A stretch of 25,912 nt of DNA. Origin: Branchiostoma floridae. Lineage: Eukaryota > Chordata > Leptocardii > Amphioxiformes > Branchiostomatidae. Shown here in pieces: positions 1-10,994 of the stretch; within the stretch, counting starts at the first letter, position 1, and every line of letters starts with the position of its first letter. The notes under the pieces are model-generated. The model made no database searches and had not been told where the DNA came from. It worked only from the letters and a program-made list of their open reading frames with translations. A program made the translations under genes and the position numbers. Where the stretch lies: assembly GCF_000003815.2 (NCBI RefSeq), contig NC_049992.1:19762558-19788469 (forward strand). The letters run 5' to 3'.

Positions 1-334
1 GGTAGGCCGGGACTCCTACTTGTCGCCTTTGAATTGGCTATATAATCGATGTCCTGTTACGTTTCAAAATTGCTTTGTATATATCAATAGATCAAACTAC
101 ATTTTTGCTTGAACATATTGACAATGCATACTAGTAATAGGTGTCTCTGTTTATGTGCAGTTTTTAAAAGTCGTTGTAAGAACACAAAGTCCGCTCCTCC
201 TATTGCCTGCTCAGGCGTGTCCACAGAAGCTTTTGAATAAACTATGATGTGACAAGAAGTCAAGGAGTGTAGTTTTCAAAATTCATTGATTGAAGAGTAC
301 AATTGCCAGTAAGACTAATGAGAGTCTACCCCAC

Positions 335-715
335 ACTTTAAGTAGCTTAAACGAAGCTTAAATAAATAGCTTTAAACTATATTTAAGGACGCTTAATGGT
401 ATCGTATATAAACGAATTAAAATGCAGAGTAAATTGATGGTTCTTTTAGTCAGTATATATCTATAATGTGTTGGCAAAACTGCACAAATTACTGTTATAT
501 CTTTAATGCATAGTTAAGTGACCTTAAGGAACAAGTAAAGTTACTTATATCTTTAAGTGAACTTAACGATTTTCTTAAATGTGTCGTAAAGATTGACTTT
601 TAGTTGTGGCATTTCCGACTTCGTAAATGTAGCTTAAAGATAACTTAATTATATTCAAATGTTTAAGCTTCATTTACGAATCACATTAAGTATGCTTAAA
701 TATCCGATTTGGTGC
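335..715. other. Block dense in CTTAA/TTAAG motifs
   Basis: About fifteen CTTAA or TTAAG pentamers occur in 380 bases, in both orientations. The TTAAGTG form resembles the core recognised by NK2-class homeodomain proteins (family knowledge). The block could also be a decayed AT-rich repeat with partial inverted symmetry. No function is shown by the sequence. Confidence 0.3.
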
Positions 716-1393
716 AGTGTTCCGCATTTGTTTGTTTCCCCCTGTTATATAATAATAAGTGGGACAGTCCTAAGGTTGTGTGTTCGATGTGGTAAACTGT
801 TTTGTACTGCACTCAAAGAAAACAGAAATACGACAAGTGAGACATAAACGTGACATCTGTCAAATACTAGTAGTTCAAGGGGGTGTGTCTGTTGTGTTTG
901 TGGGAGGTTTGGTAGATCAATGAATCTGACATGGCTATTTGCTAAATCAATGATCTTTAATCTTTGACCCTAGCTAGAGTCATTTAGATTCCTTTTGGGA
1001 ATGCTACAGTAATGTTAGATAAGAGTCTAAGGCCACCCTTGATTAGAAAGCTTAGAAAATTTGAAACAAAAAATGCGAATCTTTGAGGAACATGCAGCAA
1101 GTCCCTCAGTTTATAGCTGCTAATAAGTAATATCTATATGTGATATCAGTGGTTGGTTGGACTGCTAATTGCCACGAACTGACAAGGTTGGCCAATAGTT
1201 GAATGTATTTTAAAATATATATCTTGAAACAGGTATTAAAAAAAATATTCCCCTAAAACCAAAGAAGTGAAATGTTACTTTTTGACCTGTCTTTGTATTG
1301 TGTCTCTGCATTTTTCAATATAATATTCTGAGATCTGATAGTGTCAGTGATTTGATAGTATTGCATGGAATACTTAGATACTATTACAAGTAG

Positions 1394-1540
1394 TGTTACA
1401 AGCAAACAGTTGGATAAAGAAAACATCCGAAGCTATGCTATCATTGTAACTATTGTTTACATGCCTTGTCCCTCACATAGTTTTTTTGTTGTACACTGTT
1501 GTCTGTTGCTGTCATTATATGACAAACAATATCACTATAC
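1394..1540. repeat. Dispersed repeat copy (related to 17084-17250)
   Basis: The stretch beginning CAAGCAAACAGTTGGATAAA, followed by AGCTATGCTAT, closely matches the sequence just right of the mariner element at 17084. A weaker second match is the GTCTGTTGCTGTCATTAT-like segment in both. The family is not recognised. The open frame of 133 codons across 1365-1766 lies in this non-coding repeat region and has no recognisable domain. Confidence 0.5.
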
Positions 1541-2647
1541 AATTTGCTGCCATAATAGTACCTATTCAGCACTGCTGTTTTTTGTTGTTGTCTGTGTGAT
1601 TGTCTCAGGGTTGCAAAGCAGTGTTGGTAACGGGGTGAAGTCTGCCATCTCTGCAGCTGATAGTCTGTGTAACACAAACTCCGCTGTCCAGGGCTGTAAC
1701 TGGCCCCTCCCTGCTTATTCTAGGGGGCCGGTGGATGTTTGGGGGGCTGCTATAAGCAAGATTTAATCAGATTCAATCAATTTTTTAACACTGCATCTTT
1801 TGTAGGGTTCTTCTAATGTCTATTATCTACTGTAGAAAATTACCAGAGTTCTTCTTTTTCAGTTTTATGTTTTCACTTCCACATTTTAAAAGGCTGTTTC
1901 CCATTTGCTATGTCCCTGTAGTATGGCTAATATAATGAGGGAACACATGTCATGACTAATCAAATTCTGTCTGTATGTCCTTAATCTATTATTTAGAGCA
2001 CGTCTGTGTTTTTGGCACACATGTGGAGTTTAAATCATAATTCTTCTGTCTCTAAATGTTTTCGGATTCCAAGATTTAAAAAAAAATCAATTCCATGTTG
2101 ATTATACAGTAACTGTTACTCACAAGTAACTGGGTATGATTTTGGAACAGTCAGACATAGAATAAACAATGTTACCAACATGAATTCAATTTGGAGGAAA
2201 TGTTTGTCGATTATCGTTTCTACGATAATAACAAAAGGCAGTTTTTTCTTTGTTTCATAATACTATCAAAGGAGTCAGACATTTTGCCAAAAATACAATG
2301 GTGGTACATTGATAGAAATCTTTTGAATTAAAGCTAAATCCTTCAATAAATGACAGAAGGTGCTACTTATGATCTAAGGTAAAATATTTATGATACACTA
2401 TATCATATAAAATGTTTATGATACACTTTATCATAAACATTATGCCATATAGCTATAACTAGCATAGAAAATTGCCTTTCAAATGCAGAAGCGAAAACAT
2501 GACATTAAAAATCTCAGGTTATCTCCCAGATACATTGTAAGAGACCTTGAAAAAAAAAAAAACTTCAAAAGATGTTGAATTTCTAAAAAAAAGCAAGGCA
2601 ATCGGAGATGGCATACTTCACCCCATTACCCATACTGCACTCTACAC

Positions 2648-3109
2648 TAGGGCTGGGTACCGGTACGGTACAAAACCAGTTTTTCTTATTGGACCGGTCT
2701 GGAAAAACCGGACCTGAAAAAATTTGGTGAACCGGATGTTGGACCGATTGGAAAATGAACTGATGACATGATCAGGAATTCACATGTTTTGGGGCTTACC
2801 TGTTGAAGAAAATAACAAGAGCTAAGTAGAGTAGAGTCTATAGTCATTTCTACCAAGTTTTACTGTCAATCGTGCAGGGGCAGTTAGCCTTGTAGGGTTG
2901 TAAAACGCCAGTGGGAGTCGAATACTCCACAAAACAGATTTATTTATAGCGAAATGGACCATGGTTTTGAGTATCATCCATTCACATACTTTTTACATAC
3001 ATTTTTTTACATACTGTATCCGGTCCAGGTTCAAGTCCGGACCTGTACCTGATCCTCTGGACCTGAACCGGACCTGGACCTGAATTTTCTGTACCGGTAC
3101 CCACCCCTA
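2648..3109. mobile_element. Non-autonomous hAT-type element with 8-bp target duplication
   Basis: The ends are inverted repeats: left TAGGGCTGGGTACCGGTAC, right GTACCGGTACCCACCCCTA. The flanks CTCTACAC (2640-2647) and CTGTACAC (3110-3117) match at 7 of 8 bases. An 8-bp duplication with TAGGG ends is typical of hAT MITEs. Inside are many GGACCGG/CCGGACC boxes and no transposase frame. A second, reverse-oriented copy occupies 9467-9753. Confidence 0.8.
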
Positions 3110-3242
3110 CTGTACACCACACAAAGAACAATAGTGCTATGTATTTTAAGTGTGAATAATACACACAGTTGTAGCTCTTAAGTGCAGGGAAGTGTTTAAA
3201 GGAAGTGCCTAATCCCTACATGTTTGTCTTCCATCCCCACAG

Positions 3243-3308
3243 AGCCTTGACTATGACTGCTGTTTCAATGAGCCATATATCCACATGCTAGAGAAACAAG
3301 ACTCCAGA
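3243..3308 (+). CDS. CLCN6: CLCN6-like exon 1 (first visible), N-terminal cytosolic segment
   Basis: The acceptor CCCACAG and donor GTAAGG bound 22 codons in phase 0-0, starting [16 protein letters not shown]. This matches the SLDYDRCINDPYLEVLE region that precedes the first membrane helix in ClC-6. At least one upstream coding exon is required. Confidence 0.9.
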
Positions 3309-6300
3309 GTAAGGATGTCATTTGTTGGAACCATTTTTTACATCGTACAGAGTTGTATATAAAGTTGTTACCAGTACTAGGTTATTTAGTTGATATACAG
3401 ATTTTGTCTGAAACAATTATATTGTTGTTAAATCTTTCACATGCTATATGTATTTGTTAACCCTTGTCCTGAAAGAACAGCAATTTTGATTGCAGAAGAT
3501 ATCATTTTAACATGGTCTGAGAATAAAATCTCTTAATTCTTATGATGCAAATTAAGTATAACCACCAATACATGTATAAATGTATTCCCAAGTGCAGTAG
3601 ACAAGGTCTTGTATTGTCTTCCTCTTTATATGCAAAAATACCTCGCTAGAGTCGCTACGTATTGTCATCAAGATATACTTTTTTCTCTCTTCAACAGACG
3701 AGTAGCAGAAACGAAGCTGTACGTTGGGTGGTGACGTTATTTGTAGGAATTTTTACTGGGCTAGTGAGTACAATTTCATTATTCAAAGATTATTGGAGAT
3801 AAGGGGTGTAAACATATATGAGATAAACTATGGTCTGTAACTGGAACTGTACACATGTACTTGACTGTACTGCTTGTTTATTCTCATACATAAGCCATAT
3901 AAAATGTACTATTTCATTTGATTAAAAAAATAGACACCATAGCCAGTTGATCAGATGTAATTAATAGCAAAGAGTTGCTAATTAAACTTTGATATCTTTA
4001 ATGACATACATATTTAGGTATACCAATATTGAATAAATGTGGTTCAGTTTTAGGTATATACCCCTTAAACTCACACCATATTTGGTTGGCAGGGGCACAT
4101 CTTATCATTACATTAGGCCATTTTATAGGATCTTAGGCCTACAAAGAAAAATGTAGTGTTTCCTGTTTTACTTTTAGTCCTGAAAAAGTAGGGTCAGTTG
4201 GTAGGGATTATCTTCTTTTTTTTCTTTTTCTTTTTCGGCTGGCCGAACTCTAAAGATTATATTGTTAAAACAGTTGAACAGAGTAAATTGAAATATATTG
4301 GGACACTTGTCTTTTAATGCCAAACTTTGAATTTGTGCATAATACTTTTTTTAATAGATACATTTATCCTCCATTACTTTGGGCAAGCAGTGTTTTTACT
4401 TTAATAGGAAGCAGGCTCATTGGAAATGAAATTCTCACTGGAAACTATGTGTCTACTGCCCACCCAAAAATGTCTAGGGTTGGCAAATTTTCGAGGGTAG
4501 GTAGGGAAACAACATTTTGAGATTATTCTCAGGTACTTTTCCTTACCTATGGTATTGTACGGTCCTTTGATTCTTCTACACTCTAACTACGGGACTTTTC
4601 TTTTATTTGCAGGTTGCACTGTTTATAGATGTTGTTATCAAGGAGCTAATGGGACTAAAAGTTGGCATTGTGAAAAACTGTATCCTTTTCAACTTGGTGA
4701 TGTACAAAGTGGTACCCAGTCAGAATAGAATTAAAAAGGGTTAAGACAAAAGGTAGACACAAACCATTTTTCTAGGCCAAATACAAATGTAGGCACTGGG
4801 TAGTTATTTTTATATCACACAGCAGGTTGTATTTATATAATGTATACGTTTGATATTAGTATTCTGAGTTTCTGACCAGTCCATATTTTATGGTATGGCT
4901 CGGGGCTTCATAGTTTTATGCATTCGCCAAATGTTGAAAATCAAAAGTCAAAATTGCCCGTACATCTGTGCAGATGCTTAGGGGTGGCGCCCATCTCCAT
5001 TCTGAGTGGCCCTTGGGCCACACATGTGCAAGCCACTACAGCAGGGGGCTGGTCCACTGGTAAATTGCCAAATGATTCAGACTTATTTGTGTGCGCCACT
5101 GTTGAAAAGTCGAACAACTGTTCTCACACCTCGAAAGGGTATACCACTTTGTAAGGGGCAGTATAACCCCGTCGTGTGTAAACATGTGCGAACATGTGCG
5201 ATCACGTCGACCGATGATGATGATGATGATGATGATGTTCTCACACCAAAATGGCACAGCATTGGTTCTTTAATTTGCAGTACCTCAGCAGATAAAAAAT
5301 ACTCAGTGTTGTACTCTACCTAGACCATCTGTCAGTCCCCTTACCTGCATTTAGCCCTTGGGAATTTGTAATATACTATTAACTTTTATTCATCATAGAT
5401 TGGTCGTAAGAGTTTTCTTTTTTTTACACAACCAGTTTTTCTCACCTGCTGATGTTTCGATGTCTGTCAGACATCTTCCTCAGAGCTTCTAACTCAGCCC
5501 CATTTGGGATTAAGTGTTCTTGCCGCAAAAGCGCCACCTACATCGGCTACATATAGCGGCGAGAAGCAGAACTCCAGTTAGAAGCTCTGAGGAAGATGTC
5601 TGACAGACATTGAAATGTCAGCAGGTGAGAAAAACGGTGCTTGTGTAAAAGAAAACTCTTATGTCCCATGATCTACCAACCTGATGAAACTATTTTCGGA
5701 TCATATAGATTCGTTTTAAGTTCAAGGAGATTGAGTGGCAAAATAGCTTGTCTGCCATATGAAGTGTTCCTCCTTAACCAGATGTGTACAGGTATAGAGT
5801 TGTTGAGTGTGAAGGGGTACCTGGTTTTATCACTCCTGGTACTCCTGGCATTCAACTTGTCATTCACATTCATATCTGGACTCTTCACTGCAGCGGAGGT
5901 AAGACAAGACTTTCGTAACAAAAAAATCAGTACTTATTTATTTATTTAGTAGCAAATGTGATAAAAAAAAACATTACACCAACTCTCAGGTTAAGGCAGT
6001 ACTGTTGATACAATTTTGTATATGAAAATGAAGAAATAGGGAGTCAGAAAAATACAGACTATTAAGAAGACATGATTTATAACAGTAGTAGTACCTATTT
6101 AATAGTCTTTAGTTAGATATTATATTCGGAAATAGGTACTATTTGACTGTATCATTTTGCAAATCTCACTTGCCAGTACTATTGGACTGTACCATTTTGC
6201 AAATCTCACTTGTCAGTACTATTGGACTGTACCATTTTGCAAATCTCACTTGCCAGTACTATTGGACTGTACCATTTTGCAAATCTCACTTGCCAGTACA

Positions 6301-9300
6301 TATATCTCATGTCAGATAAAACTTGAGATGCTTACTACATTTATTAGTTTTTTCATTCATTTATTGAATCCCTACTGCCCCCGAGGTGTCCCGAACAGTG
6401 TAATTTGTTGCCCAGAGTAGAGGCACTATAACTATCAATAGCTGCTCTAGACTTGCCACTGCACAAAATAATGCTATAGCTTACATGTACATACAAATGT
6501 ATATGTTGGATGTTTGTTCTGTACTGGTACAGTGTTACATGTACCCAAATGATGTAATTTGGTGCCCAGAGTAGAGGCACTGTGACAAGTAGCTGCTCTA
6601 GATTTGCCACTGTACAAAAGAAAACTATAACCTTACCTACATGTTAGATGTTTGTCCCATACAGCCCCTAGCAGCAGGTTCAGGTATACCAGAAGTGAAG
6701 TGTTACCTGAATGGTGTGAAAGTACCCAGAGTTGTACGACTATTAGTACATGTACCTTCCATAGTTCTACCTTACCTACATGTTGGATGTTTGTCCCATA
6801 CAGCCCCTAGCAGCAGGTTCAGGTATACCAGAAGTGAAGTGTTACCTGAACGGAGTAAAGGTTCCCAGAGTTGTTCGACTCTTCACCTTGGTGTGTAAAG
6901 CTGTGGGTGTGCTCTTCAGTGTAGCTGGAGGTAAGGACCTCATTCGTCTTATCATGAAAGCTTATCTGTGTTGGTACAGTAATGCAATTTATTTTTTGAT
7001 CAATTCTTCTAAAACCAAGGTGTACACAAATTTTCAACGACCACTGTTGCCTTCTTCAGGACCATTATCATTGAAATACTGATGACCAGTCACGTCAGAA
7101 CGTAAACTTGTGAGAGTTACAGACATGTGATCTTGCAAATACATGATGTCAGCAATTGGTCAAATGTGTCTGGACACTGAACAGGACTTGAGTCTGTACA
7201 TGTAAGAGGTATACATTGTAAGTTAGGATTTATATGTCTGTGGTCACGATACCAGCCTCACTGCCTAGTGCCACAGTATATTGTTTTGTTACAACCTGAA
7301 TAAAGTAAAGTAATTAGGCTATGTAAACCAGGTCAGTCTAGCCATCCCTGAACATGTATGGTTGGTCAGGGCTCGAAATACATTTTTCTCCATACCTGCA
7401 CTGGTGCAGCTAACATTGAAAATTACCTGCACCAGACAAATTTCACCTGCACCACTCTGAATTTAGGAAGTATGGATCATACTAAAATTGTTCAGGAACC
7501 AGTGCTATTTGTTTCTTTTATACTTTATATGTAGTAACATTCAATACAGCTAACAACAATCCACATTACACTTACATGATATGACATTTATGTATAAGAC
7601 CCAGTTCTTGGACCAGTGCAAGTTAGGTGCAGGTAGACACCAGAAATACCTGCACAGCTCCAATTTCACCTGCACTAACCTGCATATGCAGGTGGTATTT
7701 CGAGCCCTGTTGGTGTTGTAACCTTCCTGCCACATTTGACCAATTGCTGACAACATGTATCTGCAAGGTCACATTATTTATTATGACATACAAAGAAGCT
7801 CTTAATAATGAACTTTATTGCACGACATTTGTACATGGTACAATGTATGGCAATAACTATTACATAAAGTACAAAATAGAGGTATAGAATAAGACACTTA
7901 ATATCCTAATTAACATAACAAGAAGGGCTAACACAAGTCTTTGATATAGTGTTACAATCGAGTTGGGCTAAACATGTGTATCTGCAAGGTCACATATGTC
8001 AGATCCCTCGAATTTACGTTCTGAAGTGATTGGTCATTATTATTGGTCCTGAAGAAGGCAACAGTACTAGTGGTGGTTGAAAATTTTATCCGTGTGCAGG
8101 GCTCGAAATACTGGGTGCATGTGCACCCAGGTGCACCCAAAATTGGAACTGTGCACCCAATTTTTTTTCGGTGGGTGCACAGGGTGCACCCAAATATCTT
8201 CTTAGGTTTATGTATGGAAAGATATCAAGTATACTAGTATACATCATATTCTTGACATCTAAGTGTTAGAAAGATAATAAAAATGGCTGTCATGTTACTT
8301 GAGAATTAAGAATTTGATAGCTTGTAACTAAGTTTTGTTATTAGTTTTTTTTTTTTTTCACATTCTACTTAGATTTACATGTAAGTGGTGCACCCAAAAA
8401 TTTTTTGGTGCACCCAATTTTTCAAGCTGGGTGCACCAGTGCACCTTATCCCAAAAATGACTTTCGAGCCCTGGTGTGTACCTTTAGTTGGAGGAAAGGA
8501 AGAAATTTTTTTATCAAGATTTGTTTTCAGTAACTGTAGAACTTAGAATTTTATCTCCCTGACCTGAAGTCCTGTCTAGTTCTTCTGTTTTGTACTAAGA
8601 CTGAGTTGCTTAATATTATTTTGTGCGCAGGTTTGCTGGTAGGGAAGGAAGGACCCATGATCCACAGTGGAGCGGTTATAGGTGCAGGTGTACCACAGGT
8701 GAGTCTATTACCATATAATACTTATTATGAAAAAATTATATACCTGGTTGTCCACCAAACATGTAGCTTTTACCATGATTGTTATGTAGTGTATGCGTAT
8801 GTGTACAACACCAAATGTGTTGTTGCAGGTAGTCCTAAAAGTAAAATGTGTTTTTTTTTCAATGGCATTGGAGATTTATTTTCTACATACACAATGATTA
8901 CTGTAACATACAGTATGTACTTATCAGGGGATATAGCCATTATTTTGCACTTCAATTAGTAACTAATGCTAAGATATACTATTCGATATATGTCCTGATT
9001 ATACTTTTAAAGTTCACTTGTGCACTGTGACAGAGAACCTTCTGAAGTTTTAACCTTTCTTAGTTCCTATAAAATATTACAACCAAGTTAGATATCTTGT
9101 CAAATAACTTTATAAAATATACTTAGTAGACTCACCATTGCAATGTAGATCACTGCATGTACACTTGTAATATGATTTTTTAAAATGAAAAGTGCTTCTT
9201 TTATCGACTATTGACCACTCCTCTCTCAGTGTTTTTTATTTCTATGAATATTTTCGTCTTGCCTTAAAGACCTTTTCTTGTTTTGTATTAGTTCCAGAGC

Positions 9301-10958
9301 TTTACTTCAAGAAGATAAGTTTGACTTCCCTACTTAGGTCTGATCGGTAAGTGCTCTGCTGTTTCTNNNNNNNNNNNNNNNNNNNNNNNNNNNNNNNNNN
9401 NNNNNNNNNNNNNNNNNNNNNNNNNNNNNNNNNNNNNNNNNNNNNNNNNNNNNNNNNNNNNNNNNNCGACTCCCACTGGCATTCTTAAATCTTGTCTTCA
9501 TGTAATCTCCGTAATAGTTAGGTTGTAGAAACTTAGTAAAAATGAGCTCTCTACTAATGCAAATTTGCTTGTTATTATTTTTGTACTCATCTGAAAAATG
9601 CCAAAACTTGTAAAACCCTGCCGATATACATTGAAACTTTTTCTATTCGATTCGATATTCGGTCAACTGATTTTTTCAGGTCCATTTTTTCGGACCAGTC
9701 CAAAAAAAATAAAAACAGTTTTGTACCAGTACATTGACTTGTCCCTACCCCTAGTTCTCTATTTTCACATTTTGAAGTGCAAATTCAAGTTCAAGTTGAA
9801 ACCAATGACAAAAAAAAAACCCTGACCATTCACTCTTTTCACATTTCTTGAAATGCTGTATACTTTTTCTATTCCCAAGAACCAACAAATTAAACTGGTG
9901 TGTCCTAAAGATAACTTTAACCTCCTCTTTGCTACCTTACCCTGTAACCAAATACAGTTTGGTACCAAAAGGGTAGCCTTAGCTTGGAGATGGTTAAAGT
10001 CAATATGAATGAATGGCTTTGGACGATGTAAATAACAGAAGAAGTTTTTATTTTTTTCCACTGTGATCAGCGAATATGGAGAAAGTTGGGACTTCAACAA
10101 CGGTATAGTTGTCCTGTGGTTACTTGTGTGTTGAGTTGACTGTGATGATTTTTTTCTGCCTCGAGTTCTCTCATAGAGGTTGTGTTATGCAGTGCAGTTT
10201 GTTTCACTTAACAGTTTTATTAGAAATCGTTCAAATAAAACATAACCTTACCTTGCATGGTGTTTACATGTGCTTTGGGAATGAGTAGTTTGTGGTATAC
10301 GCAGATCATTTTTTTGTGTTCTTTTTTTTCTTGTTTGGTTGACTGGTTTATGGACAAGATGAATATACAAAATGAGCAGTAATAAATACTACATAATTTG
10401 TATGGAATGAGTTCATTTGTAAAACTTCACACTCCAATATCACATTGAGGTAATATTTTTCTGTCAGCTTATATACACAGGGTTTTAAATGCACACCTGA
10501 GGAGTGCAGGAAAATGTCTGAAATTGCAGAACGAATGTTTTGAAAAAAAGAAATTTAGTATATTTTATATCAGATATATTTCAAGAACAAAAAAAGCATT
10601 TTGAGCCTTGACTGTCCCATCTATGTATGTTTAGCATTGCTGAAAATAATGATAATTATTATTTTCATGAAAAGCTACATGTACGTTGTATATTTACAGG
10701 GACAAGAGGGACTTTGCTTCCAGTGGAGCTGCAGCTGGAGTAGCAGGTAGGTATTTCATCGGATGGTTTAAGAAAAAAAGCAAACTGTAAATGTTAGTAA
10801 CTGTTCATAATGGAACGGATGGTTTAGCAAATTAAAGTGCACAGTAGGGAACTGTCTTATCCATAATCAACCCTGCACTACTACTAGCAACTTTTTATCT
10901 ATCCTTTGACTGTCTGAACTTTCTGTAGCCGCCACGCATCAACTAATGATGCTTTCAA

Positions 10959-10994
<36 letters not shown>

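Larger units (their letters stand above)
1..2647. other. Intergenic or upstream-intron sequence, no exon recognised
   Basis: The first visible exon starts in phase 0 with an internal acceptor, so this is probably the intron before it or the 5' flank. No stretch resembles the missing N-terminus. It contains a CTTAA/TTAAG-rich block (about 335-715) and a dispersed-repeat copy (about 1394-1540). Around 2383-2445 a short self-complementary AT-rich stretch contains TTTATGATACACT twice. Otherwise I see only AT-rich non-coding sequence. Confidence 0.5.
6998..8519. mobile_element. Large inverted-repeat element carrying three later insertions
   Basis: The left arm (about 6998-7175) and right arm (about 7973-8096, continuing at 8474-8519) are reverse complements. 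They share TTACGTTCTGA and GGTCCTGAAGAAGGCAACAG with TTGAAAATTT. Inside are insertions at 7367-7709, 7775-7970 and, within the right arm, 8097-8473. The family is unknown and the outer borders are approximate. Confidence 0.65.

Noticed and set aside
1-20. A splice donor at the very start (GGTAGG)
   Set aside because: There is no preceding exon sequence in the window to test it.
1365-1766. 133-codon frame upstream of the gene
   Set aside because: It begins in a dispersed repeat, has no recognised domain, and does not resemble the missing ClC-6 N-terminus.
5780-5791. Alternative acceptor CTTAACCAG before exon 4
   Set aside because: It would add ten bases and break the phase set by exon 3 and by the conserved exon 4 frame.
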